NCBI RefSeq assembly: GCF_031846385.1
Contig: NZ_JAVRHV010000002.1
Coordinates: forward strand, 367,476-431,475
Reading direction: 5' to 3'
Source: Urechidicola vernalis
GTDB taxonomy: Bacteria; Bacteroidota; Bacteroidia; Flavobacteriales; Flavobacteriaceae
Length of the DNA: 64,000 nucleotides
Made by a program: the position numbers and the translations under genes. The first letter of the stretch is position 1; every line of letters begins with the position of its first letter. A model generated the notes under the pieces. That model searched no databases. It was not told the DNA's origin and worked only from the letters and a program-made list of their open reading frames with translations. This document shows, in pieces, positions 26,371-35,184 of this stretch.

Positions 26371-26544
26371 ATGATGACTTATAAAAAGTACCTATCACTT
26401 TCTGCCGTTTTCTTAATAGGCTATTTAGTAATTGAATTTACGGACATATATGGTGACCCAGGATGGTTTAAATTTTATCTTGTAATAATTGGTGTTACAT
26501 TTTTAATCAGTGGTATTTCAGAATATTCAAAAACTAAAAAATAG
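26371..26544 (+). CDS. Small two-TM membrane protein
   Basis: A 57-residue reading frame beginning MMTYKKYLSLSAVFLIGYLV and ending in SKTKK, with two predicted TM helices joined by an acidic turn (EFTDIYGDPGW). The composition and helix-turn-helix pattern look like a real small membrane protein; the function is unknown. It lies 33 bp before the alpha/beta hydrolase gene. Confidence 0.55.
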   Translation: MMTYKKYLSLSAVFLIGYLVIEFTDIYGDPGWFKFYLVIIGVTFLISGISEYSKTKK

Positions 26545-26577
26545 AAAAAATCGTTATGTATTTGTAATACTTGGCTT

Positions 26578-27375
26578 ATGAAAAATTTAATCTTATTATT
26601 TGTTATTTGCTTCTGTTCAATATTTTATTCTTGTGATTCAAAGAATAAAATTCTGAAAACTGAGACCGCAAATGACTTAAAAGAAATTAGTTTTATCACT
26701 TCGGACAGCATAAAAATTTATGGCGATTTATATGAAAAAGATAAGTCTAGTCCTATCATTTTATTATTTCATCAAGGAGGCTCAAATGCAAGAGCAGAGT
26801 ATGACTCCATCATTCCAAAATTAATAAGTCAGGGGTTTAATGTACTAGCCATAGACCAAAGAATGGGAGGGCAATATTATGGTGGGTATAATCGAACGGT
26901 TGCCCAAATAAAAGATCATATTTTTGGCAACCCATACTCCTATTGTGATGCGTACAACAATTTGGAAGGAGCCTTAAATTATGTTATCGGATCTGGCTTT
27001 ACCGGAAATAAAATTTTGTGGGGCAGCAGTTATAGTGCTTCATTGGCAATTAAATTAGGTAACAACCACCAAACGGATATAAGCGGTGTATTGGCATTTT
27101 CTCCAGCTTCCGGAGGTTCTATGAAAAACTGCCTTCCCGACCCGTATTTTGAATCCTTAAAAATTCCATTGCTTATTTTTAGACCTCCGAATGAAATGAA
27201 AAGTGAGAATTCCAAAACTCAATTTGAAAAAGCGCGTCGATTCGGCCATCAAACTTATGCCGCGATAAATGGAGTTCATGGATCTTCCATGTTAGTCAAA
27301 GAACGTGTTGGAGCCGACACTAGTAAAGCTTGGGAAGTTGTTAATTTGTTTTTAGCAAAATTTAAAAATGACTAA
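26578..27375 (+). CDS. Alpha/beta hydrolase lipoprotein
   Basis: A 265-residue lipoprotein (FYSC, Cys19) with the alpha/beta-hydrolase fold. The oxyanion-hole strand is PIILLFHQGGSN, the nucleophile elbow is G149-S-S151-Y-S (GxSxS instead of GxSxG), and the likely catalytic His is in INGVHGSSML. Related to dienelactone-hydrolase-like proteins; the substrate is unknown. It overlaps the next membrane-protein gene by 8 nt, indicating coupling. Confidence 0.8.
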   Translation: MKNLILLFVICFCSIFYSCDSKNKILKTETANDLKEISFITSDSIKIYGDLYEKDKSSPIILLFHQGGSNARAEYDSIIPKLISQGFNVLAIDQRMGGQYYGGYNRTVAQIKDHIFGNPYSYCDAYNNLEGALNYVIGSGFTGNKILWGSSYSASLAIKLGNNHQTDISGVLAFSPASGGSMKNCLPDPYFESLKIPLLIFRPPNEMKSENSKTQFEKARRFGHQTYAAINGVHGSSMLVKERVGADTSKAWEVVNLFLAKFKND

Positions 27376-27817
27376 CCGCAACGCAACCCTTATTGTTTTA
27401 GTAGCAATTACTTTAACCATAGGAGTGCTCTTATTTTTGGGAACTCCAATTCTATCTAAATCATTATTTGAAGGAATAACGATTCCGGCAGGCACATTAA
27501 TTACTTGGCTCGGACTAATAGGACTGCCACTTTCTATTTTCATTGGAGTTGTTGAATTTAGAAAGCCCTCGAACAAATGGTTTAGGTTTTTATCCATTCT
27601 AATAAAAACCATCTTAGTTTTAGCCATCTTATGGGTGCCAATCTCATATCTTTTGTCTGGAAGTTTTTCCTTTAACTATTCGAATACTGATTCTTTTCAA
27701 GGAGGCCATATTGCCATGAAAATATTTTGGATTTTGAGTTATGGAATCGCAATTGGCTCTTTATCTATTTTGATACTGTATTGGATTTCACTTCTAGTGA
27801 AAAAGATTAAAAAATAA
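27368..27817 (+). CDS. Four-TM membrane protein of unknown function
   Basis: A 149-residue protein with hydrophobic segments at about 7-25, 44-62, 73-95 and 117-143 and a basic tail (KKIKK). No recognised domain. It is translationally coupled (8-nt overlap) to the alpha/beta hydrolase and is the last gene of the accessory island before the ribosomal operon. Confidence 0.65.
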   Translation: MTNRNATLIVLVAITLTIGVLLFLGTPILSKSLFEGITIPAGTLITWLGLIGLPLSIFIGVVEFRKPSNKWFRFLSILIKTILVLAILWVPISYLLSGSFSFNYSNTDSFQGGHIAMKIFWILSYGIAIGSLSILILYWISLLVKKIKK

Positions 27818-27912
27818 GTTAAATTTCAAACAGAATTTAACCCCTAATTCAAAGGGTGAAATTCAACCCTAATTTTCTTTTATTTACATTTAAAAAAATA
27901 ACTGACACTCTG

Positions 27913-27943
27913 TTTGTTATCTAGTTTTTTGTTTGTACATTTG
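27913..27943 (+). promoter_or_regulatory. Canonical promoter of rplM-rpsI
   Basis: TTTG (27913-27916), a 19-nt spacer and TACATTTG (27936-27943) match the Bacteroidota housekeeping promoter (TTTG-N19-TAnnTTTG) exactly. A short hairpin TCCCT/AGGGA (27947-27962) lies at the predicted 5' end of the transcript. Confidence 0.85.
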
Positions 27944-28000
27944 CACTCCCTTTTTAGAGGGATAAAAATTATTTATTAACATACAAAAACTAATAGTGTA

Positions 28001-28456
28001 ATGAACACATTAAGTTACAAAACAGTATCGGCAAACAAAGCGACTGCTAACAAAGAGTGGTTGGTTGTTGATGCGGACGGACAAACATTGGGTCGTTTAG
28101 CTTCTAAAGTAGCAATGCTAATTAGAGGTAAATACAAGCCTAACTACACTCCTCACGTGGATTGTGGTGACAACGTTGTTATTATCAACGCTGAAAAAAT
28201 TAATTTAACTGGTAAAAAGTGGACAGATAAATCTTATATCCGTCACACAGGTTACCCAGGTGGTCAAAGATCATTAACTGCAACAGAAATGTTTGAAAAA
28301 GATCCTACAAGATTGATTGAAAAAGCAGTAAAAGGAATGTTACCAAAAAACAAATTAGGTAGTGCATTGTACAGAAATTTATATGTATATGCTGGAACTG
28401 AGCACGGACAAGAAGCTCAAAAACCAAAAGCTATTAACCTTAACGATCTTAGATAA
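28001..28456 (+). CDS. rplM: 50S ribosomal protein L13
   Basis: A 151-residue uL13, full length, with the family motifs WLVVDADGQTLGRLASKVAMLIRGKYKPNYTPHVDCGD and HTGYPGG. First gene of the L13-S9 pair. The leader from the predicted start site is about 50 nt and begins with a short hairpin, a position where r-protein autoregulation is common. rpsI follows after 2 nt. Confidence 0.99.
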   Translation: MNTLSYKTVSANKATANKEWLVVDADGQTLGRLASKVAMLIRGKYKPNYTPHVDCGDNVVIINAEKINLTGKKWTDKSYIRHTGYPGGQRSLTATEMFEKDPTRLIEKAVKGMLPKNKLGSALYRNLYVYAGTEHGQEAQKPKAINLNDLR

Positions 28457-28458
28457 GC

Positions 28459-28845
28459 ATGGATACTATACATAAAATAGGAAGAAGAAAAACAGCTGTT
28501 GCTCGTATCTATCTTTCAGAAGGAAAAGGAAATATTACAATCAACGATAGAGCGTTTGATAACTATTTCACAACTGGAACCTTACAATATAAAGTAAAGC
28601 AACCTTTAATGTTAACAGAGAACGAAAAGTCTTTTGATATTTCTGTATCTGTTTTTGGTGGAGGTGTAACTGGACAAGCGGAAGCAATTCGTTTGGCTAT
28701 TTCTAGAGCTTTATGTGAAATTGATGCTGAAAACAGATCAGTTCTTAAGCCAGAAGGATTGCTTACTAGAGACCCAAGAATGGTTGAGCGTAAGAAATTC
28801 GGTCAGAAGAAAGCACGTAAGAAATTCCAATTCTCGAAACGTTAA
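28459..28845 (+). CDS. rpsI: 30S ribosomal protein S9
   Basis: A 128-residue uS9 ending in the family-typical basic tail KKARKKFQFSKR, whose C-terminal SKR reaches the P-site tRNA. IGRRKTAVARIYL and the FGGGVTGQAEAIRLAISRAL core are conserved. It is 2 nt from rplM and co-transcribed. Confidence 0.99.
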   Translation: MDTIHKIGRRKTAVARIYLSEGKGNITINDRAFDNYFTTGTLQYKVKQPLMLTENEKSFDISVSVFGGGVTGQAEAIRLAISRALCEIDAENRSVLKPEGLLTRDPRMVERKKFGQKKARKKFQFSKR

Positions 28846-28998
28846 TATTTGTTGGACTTGTTCCTTCATTTATTTTACAAACAGAGATTTAAAAAGAAAA
28901 TTAAATTTAATGTTGTTAAAGTTTAGCATCTAAATAATTAAGACCGAATTATCGCTACTTAGTTATTGCTATCGCAACGAACGTAAACTAAAAACAAA
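28846..28998 (+). other. rpsI-rpsB spacer (possible rpsB leader)
   Basis: 153 bp without a coding region or an exact TAnnTTTG box. A small stem is possible near 28965-28990. It may carry an r-protein leader for rpsB, but nothing definite can be read. Confidence 0.3.
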
Positions 28999-29742
28999 AT
29001 GGCAAACATCGAAATTAAAGAATTATTAGACGCAGGTGTACACTTCGGACACTTGACAAGAAAATGGAATCCAAACATGGCTCCGTATATTTATACAGAG
29101 CGTAATGGAGTTCACATTATCGACCTTTACAAGTCGGCTGCAAAAATGGAAGAAGCAGGAAAAGCATTAGGTAAAATTGCTGCTTCTGGAAGAAAAATCC
29201 TTTTTGTTGCAACTAAAAAACAAGCAAAAGACATCGTTGCTGAACAAGCAGGAAATGTAAACATGCCTTTCATCACAGAAAGATGGCCAGGTGGTATGTT
29301 AACGAACTTTGTTACTATTAGAAAAGCTGTTAAAAAAATGGCTCAGATTGATAGAATGAAAGTTGATGGATCTTTTGATGCACTTTCTAAAAGAGAAAAA
29401 TTACAAATTAACCGTCAGCGTGCAAAATTAGAAAAGAACTTAGGTTCTATCTCTGATATGACACGTTTACCAGGTGCATTATTTGTAGTTGATGTAAAGA
29501 AAGAGCACATTGCAGTTGCTGAGGCTCAGAAATTAAACATTCCAATTTTTGCAATGGTTGATACAAATTCTGATCCAAGACCAATCGACTTCGTTATTCC
29601 TGCAAATGATGACGCGTCAAAATCAATCAACAAAGTATTGGGGGTTGTGACTGAAGCTATCGCTGAAGGTTTATCGACTAGAAAGTCTAATAAAGAAAAA
29701 GAAGTTGCTACAAAAGCAACAAAAGAAGAAGTTAAAGCATAA
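28999..29742 (+). CDS. rpsB: 30S ribosomal protein S2
   Basis: A 247-residue uS2, with ELLDAGVHFGHLTRKWNPNMAPYIYTERNGVHIIDL, TERWPGGMLTNF and DTNSDPRPIDFVIPANDDA all conserved and a Lys-rich tail. Paired with tsf as in most bacteria. A strong hairpin separates the two genes. Confidence 0.99.
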   Translation: MANIEIKELLDAGVHFGHLTRKWNPNMAPYIYTERNGVHIIDLYKSAAKMEEAGKALGKIAASGRKILFVATKKQAKDIVAEQAGNVNMPFITERWPGGMLTNFVTIRKAVKKMAQIDRMKVDGSFDALSKREKLQINRQRAKLEKNLGSISDMTRLPGALFVVDVKKEHIAVAEAQKLNIPIFAMVDTNSDPRPIDFVIPANDDASKSINKVLGVVTEAIAEGLSTRKSNKEKEVATKATKEEVKA

Positions 29743-29753
29743 TTAACATTTGA

Positions 29754-29785
29754 TTCAATTACCCAAGTAAAATTGGGTAGTTGAA
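29754..29785 (+). terminator. Intercistronic hairpin between rpsB and tsf
   Basis: TTCAATTACCCAA and TTGGGTAGTTGAA form a 13-bp stem (one wobble) with a 6-nt loop. It is followed by a mixed T/A stretch. It is probably a partial terminator or mRNA-processing structure that lowers tsf relative to rpsB. Confidence 0.6.
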
Positions 29786-29806
29786 TTTATATAAATACAC
29801 AATAAA

Positions 29807-30628
29807 ATGGCAAATATTTCTGCTGCAGACGTAAAAAAATTACGTACTACCACAGGTGCTGGTATGATGGATTGTAAAAAAGCATTGGTTGAGGCTGATG
29901 GTGATTTTGACAAAGCAATTGAAATCCTTAGAAAAAAAGGACAAAAAGTTGCTGCCAAAAGAGCTGATAGAGAATCTACTGAAGGTGCTGCTATTGCTAA
30001 GGTAAATGCTGACAGTACAACAGGAGTTTCTATTGTATTAGGATGTGAAACTGACTTTGTTGGTAAAAACGACAGCTTTGTTTCTTTAGCTAATGAATTG
30101 GCTGAATTAGCATTAAACTGCGCTTCTAAAGACGAGTTTTTAGCTGCTGATTTCGGAGGAATGACTGTTGCTGATAAATTAATTGAGCAAACTGGTGTAA
30201 TTGGAGAGAAAATTGAAATCAATGGTTTCGAAAAATTAGATGCTCCATTCGTAGGATCTTATATCCACGCGGGTAACAAAATTGCTACTATGGTTGGTTT
30301 ATCTGCTAATGTAGATGGTGCTGCTACTGTTGCAAAAGATGTTGCAATGCAAGCTGCCGCTATGAACCCAGTTGCTTTAAACGAAGATGCTGTTGATGCT
30401 ACTGTAATTGAAAAAGAAATTGAGATTGCAAAAGATCAATTACGTCAAGAAGGTAAGCCAGAAGCAATGTTAGATAAGATTGCACAAGGAAAAATTAAAA
30501 GATTCTTTAAAGATAACACTTTAGTAAATCAAGCATTTATTAAAGATAGCAAACAAAGCGTTTCTCAATACGTTAAAACTATTGGTGATGTTGAAGTTGT
30601 AAGCTTTAGTAGAGTTGCTTTAGGATAA
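29807..30628 (+). CDS. tsf: Elongation factor Ts
   Basis: A 273-residue nucleotide-exchange factor for EF-Tu. The N-terminal UBA-like domain (AADVKKLRTTTGAGMMDCKKALVEADGDFDKAIEILRKKG) and core (VLGCETDFVGKNDSFVSLANELA) are clear. It ends at a strong terminator. Confidence 0.99.
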   Translation: MANISAADVKKLRTTTGAGMMDCKKALVEADGDFDKAIEILRKKGQKVAAKRADRESTEGAAIAKVNADSTTGVSIVLGCETDFVGKNDSFVSLANELAELALNCASKDEFLAADFGGMTVADKLIEQTGVIGEKIEINGFEKLDAPFVGSYIHAGNKIATMVGLSANVDGAATVAKDVAMQAAAMNPVALNEDAVDATVIEKEIEIAKDQLRQEGKPEAMLDKIAQGKIKRFFKDNTLVNQAFIKDSKQSVSQYVKTIGDVEVVSFSRVALG

Positions 30629-30650
30629 TTTTCCTAAACCTTATAAAACA

Positions 30651-30685
30651 AAAATCCCGAAGCAAATACTTCGGGATTTTTTTAT
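30651..30685 (+). terminator. Terminator of rpsB-tsf
   Basis: AAAATCCCGAAG and CTTCGGGATTTT are separated by 6 nt and followed by T residues. Confidence 0.92.
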
Positions 30686-30761
30686 GTTTAAATATTATAA
30701 AAACAGGAGTCTTTAATTAATTCGGAATTAAATGTAAGTTTGTGCAACTTAAATTTAAACT

Positions 30762-31217
30762 ATGAATTTCGAAATTGCATTCCCTACTATTTGGGCAAAC
30801 TTTGATGCCAATGCACATATGCGACACACTGCATATAATGACTATGCTGCTGAAGTAAGATCAAGGTTTTTTGCCTCAAATGGATTTTCTTTAACCGATT
30901 TTGCAAAGCACAATATCGGACCGGTTCTATTTACAGAAAACACAAAATTTTACCGTGAAATATTAATTGGAGAAAACATTAAGGTAAACTTAATTTTTAT
31001 TGCTGCTTCTAGCAAATTTGAGCGCTTTAAGTTCAACCATCAAATTATTAAAGAAGATGGAGTTATATCTGCAGAAATTGAAATTTATGGAGCATGGATA
31101 GATTTAACCCAACGAAAACTAACTACACCTCCACAACAAATGATTGATATTTTTAATGACCTGGAAAAATCGGCTGATTTTGAAGAAATTGTATTAAAAT
31201 CTAAACCATTGAATTAA
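30762..31217 (+). CDS. Acyl-CoA thioesterase (hotdog fold)
   Basis: A 151-residue 4-hydroxybenzoyl-CoA-thioesterase-like protein: FPTIWANFDANAHMRHTAYNDYAAEVRSRFF contains the hotdog substrate loop. The usual catalytic Asp of the D-x-x-x-H-x-N motif is replaced here by FDANAHMRH. It is probably a cytoplasmic thioesterase of unknown acyl specificity. It is a monocistronic gene after the tsf terminator. Confidence 0.82.
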   Translation: MNFEIAFPTIWANFDANAHMRHTAYNDYAAEVRSRFFASNGFSLTDFAKHNIGPVLFTENTKFYREILIGENIKVNLIFIAASSKFERFKFNHQIIKEDGVISAEIEIYGAWIDLTQRKLTTPPQQMIDIFNDLEKSADFEEIVLKSKPLN

Positions 31218-31222
31218 ATTAT

Positions 31223-31230
31223 TAAATTTG
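31223..31230 (+). promoter_or_regulatory. Probable promoter (-7 element) of the 31264 lipoprotein gene
   Basis: TAAATTTG is an exact -7 match that overlaps an upstream in-frame ATG at 31228, showing that the true start is downstream at 31264. Confidence 0.5.
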
Positions 31231-31263
31231 AGTGTTTCAAATAAAAATCTAAAAAGACCAAAT

Positions 31264-31908
31264 ATGAAAACTCAAATTTTAAGTTTCGTTTTAATTTCAC
31301 TTCTTATTAGTTGTAATTCAAAACCAAATGAAAATGCAACTCCTGAACCAGCACCAACTCCCGAAGTTGAATTTCCAAAAAACCAGCAACTGACAAAAGA
31401 ACAGCAAATTAAGGCCGCTCTTTTTGCCGCACCTTCAGATGCTCGTGATGGAGCTATGGTGTATGGATTTGATGATAACAATGAATTTGTTGTTATAAAA
31501 GAAGGAACTAATGAGTTTATCTGTATTGCTGATGATCCTAAAAAGGATGGATTTCAGGTAGCGGCATATCATAAAAGTTTAGAGCCTTATATGGCAAGAG
31601 GTAGAGCATTGAATAAGGAAGGCAAAGGAAGAAAAGAAAAAGAAGAAATTCGATCTTCAGAAGCAGCATCTGGCGTTTTACAAATGCCTGAAAATCCGGC
31701 TACATTGCATTTGTATTATGGAAAAAACGGATATTTTGACACTGAAATTGATTCAATTAAAAACGCAAAATATAGGTATGTAGTTTACATACCCTATGCT
31801 ACTCAAAAATCTACTGGTTTAGGGTTAAGCCCTAACAAAAGTGGGCATCCCTGGTTAATGTTCCCAGGAGCCTACAACTCTCATATTATGATTACTCCAA
31901 TAGAGTAA
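31264..31908 (+). CDS. Lipoprotein of unknown function
   Basis: 214 residues from ATG 31264 (MKTQILSFVLISLLISC; lipobox Cys17), then a proline-rich spacer (NATPEPAPTPEVEFP) and a globular domain (AAPSDARDGAMVYGFDDNNEFVVIKEGTNEFICIADDPKKDGFQVAAYHKSL). No catalytic motif is recognised. A single-gene unit between its own -7 element and a bidirectional terminator. Confidence 0.75.
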   Translation: MKTQILSFVLISLLISCNSKPNENATPEPAPTPEVEFPKNQQLTKEQQIKAALFAAPSDARDGAMVYGFDDNNEFVVIKEGTNEFICIADDPKKDGFQVAAYHKSLEPYMARGRALNKEGKGRKEKEEIRSSEAASGVLQMPENPATLHLYYGKNGYFDTEIDSIKNAKYRYVVYIPYATQKSTGLGLSPNKSGHPWLMFPGAYNSHIMITPIE

Positions 31909-31910
31909 TA

Positions 31911-31944
31911 AAAAAAGGGTCCAAGTTAACTTGGACCCTTTTTT
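31911..31944. terminator. Bidirectional terminator
   Basis: A perfect palindrome over 34 bp (AAAAAAGGGTCCAAG with its complement) with A-run and T-run ends, between convergent genes. Confidence 0.93.
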
Positions 31945-31959
31945 TTATCGTATAAATCT

Positions 31960-32502
31960 TTACCCTTTAACTGGTAAACTTGCTACAACATTTCCAAATC
32001 CAAAGTGCATTTGGAAATCACTTCCTTCACCATCGAACATAATAGAGAATGCCTCAATAGATTCAGCAGCATTACTAACCTTAGCGGTTACGCGAACAAC
32101 ATCTTCATTTTCTTTATAGAAATAGGCTCCCCAAACATTGCTTGCAGTGCTTAAAATTACAGTCCATTCACCTTCATTTGGAATTGTAAATAAGGTATAA
32201 GTACCTGCCTTTACATCTTTACCTCCAAAATTAACATCTTTATAAAAAGTAATTTCTGGTGCTTCATTTGCTCCAGTTCTCCATACTTTACCTGCAGGTG
32301 CTAATTCACTTACAGCTCTTCCTTTTAATTGTGGTCTACCGTAAGTTATTTTTACCACTTTATCTGATATTTTATAACTCGATGGATAAGATGCTCCATC
32401 CATTGGACTTTTATCTAACCCTGGAAATTCTTGAGCCGAAGCATCAAAATTTACAAATAAACATAACGTAAAAATTGCTGTAAAAAATAGTTTCGATTTC
32501 AT
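31960..32502 (-). CDS. DUF2911 domain-containing secreted protein
   Basis: A 180-residue protein with a signal peptide (about 1-23, ASA-QE) and a DUF2911 domain: VKITYGRPQLKGRAVSELAPAGKVWRTGANEAPEITFYKDV ... KAGTYTLFTIPNEGEWTVILS. The family is abundant in Bacteroidota with no proven function. It is a single gene, convergent with the upstream lipoprotein. Confidence 0.88.
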   Translation of the reverse strand: MKSKLFFTAIFTLCLFVNFDASAQEFPGLDKSPMDGASYPSSYKISDKVVKITYGRPQLKGRAVSELAPAGKVWRTGANEAPEITFYKDVNFGGKDVKAGTYTLFTIPNEGEWTVILSTASNVWGAYFYKENEDVVRVTAKVSNAAESIEAFSIMFDGEGSDFQMHFGFGNVVASLPVKG

Positions 32503-32696
32503 CTTAAATAAATTTGGTTTAATAATTATTTGATTTGTTTGTCGAATTTAATTCAATTCTTAACAAACTCAATAAAGAATTTTAAAATTATTCAATCTTA
32601 TCTCTCTAAAATTCAGAAAAACAAGCATCTAAATGATTTAACAAAATGTTTTCTTAAATTCGTGTACCATCATCAATTTAAACAAGACTAACTATT

Positions 32697-35012
32697 ATGA
32701 AGAGAATTATTCACTTTATTTCATTACTACTAATCATAACATTAACATTTCTTAGTTTTTATTCTCTTTTACCTAAAAAAATTAGTGATTTAAATACAGA
32801 AAAGACTTCGTTTTCTACAGAGCGCGCAATGAAACAACTTGAAGTAATTGCTAAGGAACCGCATTTTGTTGGAACTAAAGCCCATACAGAAGTTCGGAAT
32901 TACATTTTAAATGAACTGCAAAAACTAGGAATAGAACCTCAAGTTCAAGAAGGATACACATTTGAACAATGGGGTGGTTATGGCAGCCTAGTTAAACCAA
33001 AAAACATCCTTGCACGTATTCGTGGTACAGGAAGTGGAAAAGCCGTCTTGCTAATGTCGCATTATGACAGCGCTCCTCATAGTTCATCATATGGAGCAAG
33101 TGATGCTGGTTCTGGAGTTGTTGCTATTTTAGAAGGCATAAGGGCCTTCCTTGCTAAGGAAATACCACCAGTAAATGACATTATAATCTGTTTTACTGAT
33201 TCAGAAGAGTTAGGCCTGAACGGCGCACGCCTATTTGTAAATGAACACCCTTGGGCAAAAGACATAGGAATCGCATTAAATTTTGAGGCACGTGGAAGCG
33301 GAGGACCTTCGAATATGATTGTAGAAACAAATAATGGAAATTCAAATTTAATAAAAGGTTTTAAAGAGGCAGATGTACCATATCCAGTTGCAACCTCGCT
33401 AATGTATAGCATTTATAAAATGCTTCCCAACGATACAGATTCAACCGTATTGAGAGAAGATGGTGATATCGATGGTTTTTTCTTTGCTTTTATTGATGAT
33501 CATTTTGATTACCACACTTCTAATGATGTTATAGAAAATTTAGACAAAAATAGTCTCGAACATCAAGGAAGTTATCTAATGCCTTTACTTAACTATTATG
33601 CAAATTCCGATCTATCTAAAGTAAAGTCTAATGAAGACTATGTGTATTTTGATGCTGCCGTTGTAAATTTTATGGCCTATCCCTTTTCATGGATTTGGCC
33701 AATGGTTTTTTGTGCATTTATTCTTTTTATTACACTCATAATCTATGGTTTAAAAAAGGAAAGACTCCATATAAAAAGCATATTCAAAGGGCTTTTAATT
33801 TTCTTGGTAAGTATTTTTATTAGTGGTGGACTTTTATATCTCTTATGGGAAATAATAAAATTGATATACCCTTCTTATTTAAATATGCTCCCTGTATTTT
33901 TATACAACGGTCATTGGTATATTATTGCTTTTGTTATGCTTACTTTAAGTTTAGTATTCAGTCTATATCAGAAATATACAACTCCAGAAGACACTCCTAA
34001 TTTATTAGTTGCACCGCTATTTGTTTGGTTGCTTATAAATGTTATTGTTGCTTCTAAGTTACAGGGTGCGGCTTTTTTTATAATTCCTGTTTATTTTGGT
34101 CTGCTAGGATTATTTATGATTTTAAATCAAGAAAGTCCGTCCAAGATTTTATTAACTTTTATTTGTGCCCCAGCAATTTTCCTAATTGCGCCTCTTATTC
34201 AATTTTTTCCAATCGGATTAGGACCAAATATGCTCTATGTTTCTTCCATTTTTCTGACATTACTATTTGGATTATTAATTCCCGTTTTTGGTTATTATGA
34301 AAACAAGAAAATAATTGGGGTTTCAACTCTATCTCTAGGACTATTATTTCTAGTAATTGCACATCTAAATTCTGATGCCACTCCAGATAGTCAAAATCAA
34401 AACAGTTTAATTTATTATTACAATATGGATCATGGAAAAGCATATTGGGCAACTTATGATAAATCAATGGATAATTGGACCAAGTCATTTTTAGGAGAGC
34501 AGCCTGAAGAGGCATCAAAATATATTGGAAACGCGGCAGGTAGCAAATACAATACTCCCTATTCTTATGCGAAAGAAACTGATACTATTGATTTCCCAGA
34601 GACGGTTATTCAAATTAAAAAAGATACGGTTATAGGCAATTTACATTATAGGACTATCAACATTTCCCCTAAGCGAAATGTGCATCAATTACGTCTATAT
34701 ACCGATCGTAATATAGATTTTAGACATCTAGAATATAATGGTATAATTTTTAAACCAGATAGCACAGAAACCTTGTATAAAAAAAGACGAAGTAAGGGTA
34801 TTTTAAATTACTTTATTGGAGAGGGAGAATCGCTAGAATTCACCTACGCCGTTCCTAATGGAACAGAACCAATTTTTACACTTAAAGAGTTTTCTTATGA
34901 ATTACTGAACAATCCATATATGTCGGTTTCACCACGTCCGGATACTAGCATGCCTAGACCTTTTATTCCAAATGACGCTATAATTATTGAGCGTACATTA
35001 TCATTATACTAG
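32697..35012 (+). CDS. M28 family membrane aminopeptidase
   Basis: A 771-residue protein. An N-terminal TM anchor (about 5-25) is followed by an M28 zinc aminopeptidase domain with metal and catalytic motifs SHYDSAPHS, GASDAGSGV, TDSEELGLNGARLF, NFEARGSGG and DDHFDYHTSND. A polytopic region follows (about eight TM helices, residues 325-570), then a C-terminal soluble beta-rich domain. This architecture matches the ER metallopeptidase/Fxna-like M28 group. The active site faces the periplasm. All ligands look intact. Confidence 0.9.
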   Translation: MKRIIHFISLLLIITLTFLSFYSLLPKKISDLNTEKTSFSTERAMKQLEVIAKEPHFVGTKAHTEVRNYILNELQKLGIEPQVQEGYTFEQWGGYGSLVKPKNILARIRGTGSGKAVLLMSHYDSAPHSSSYGASDAGSGVVAILEGIRAFLAKEIPPVNDIIICFTDSEELGLNGARLFVNEHPWAKDIGIALNFEARGSGGPSNMIVETNNGNSNLIKGFKEADVPYPVATSLMYSIYKMLPNDTDSTVLREDGDIDGFFFAFIDDHFDYHTSNDVIENLDKNSLEHQGSYLMPLLNYYANSDLSKVKSNEDYVYFDAAVVNFMAYPFSWIWPMVFCAFILFITLIIYGLKKERLHIKSIFKGLLIFLVSIFISGGLLYLLWEIIKLIYPSYLNMLPVFLYNGHWYIIAFVMLTLSLVFSLYQKYTTPEDTPNLLVAPLFVWLLINVIVASKLQGAAFFIIPVYFGLLGLFMILNQESPSKILLTFICAPAIFLIAPLIQFFPIGLGPNMLYVSSIFLTLLFGLLIPVFGYYENKKIIGVSTLSLGLLFLVIAHLNSDATPDSQNQNSLIYYYNMDHGKAYWATYDKSMDNWTKSFLGEQPEEASKYIGNAAGSKYNTPYSYAKETDTIDFPETVIQIKKDTVIGNLHYRTINISPKRNVHQLRLYTDRNIDFRHLEYNGIIFKPDSTETLYKKRRSKGILNYFIGEGESLEFTYAVPNGTEPIFTLKEFSYELLNNPYMSVSPRPDTSMPRPFIPNDAIIIERTLSLY

Positions 35013-35036
35013 AAGCATAAAGCATCATTTAATTCA

Positions 35037-35110
35037 AAAAAGACTCAGAATCATTTGAGGCTTTTAATTTGTACGGCGGAGAGACACCTTTCAACTCCGG
35101 CCAGGATTAA
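35037..35110 (-). pseudogene. Decayed partial copy of tRNA-Leu and its terminator
   Basis: 35037-35085 repeats the neighbouring sequence 35147-35200 in order: an A-run, an imperfect hairpin (GACTCAGAATCATTTGAGGC), CTTTTAA, then a near copy of the tRNA 3' end (GCGGAGAGAC in both). The remainder of the tRNA is unrecognisable. It looks like an old tandem duplication, or an integration remnant, of the tRNA-Leu gene. Confidence 0.55.
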
Positions 35111-35150
35111 CTTCTCGATCCACTTAAAAAAACTATATTCTGAAAAACAA

Positions 35151-35178
35151 AAAAGCTTCAGATAATTCTGAAGCTTTT
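35151..35178 (-). terminator. Terminator of tRNA-Leu
   Basis: AAAAGCTTCAG and CTGAAGCTTTT form an 11-bp stem with a 6-nt loop. On the minus strand it is followed by a T-run. Confidence 0.88.
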
Positions 35179-35184
35179 AACTCG

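Noticed and set aside
29755..30222. 155-codon minus-strand frame opposite tsf
   Set aside because: Antisense of a conserved tsf coding region; no domain, and it spans the intercistronic hairpin.
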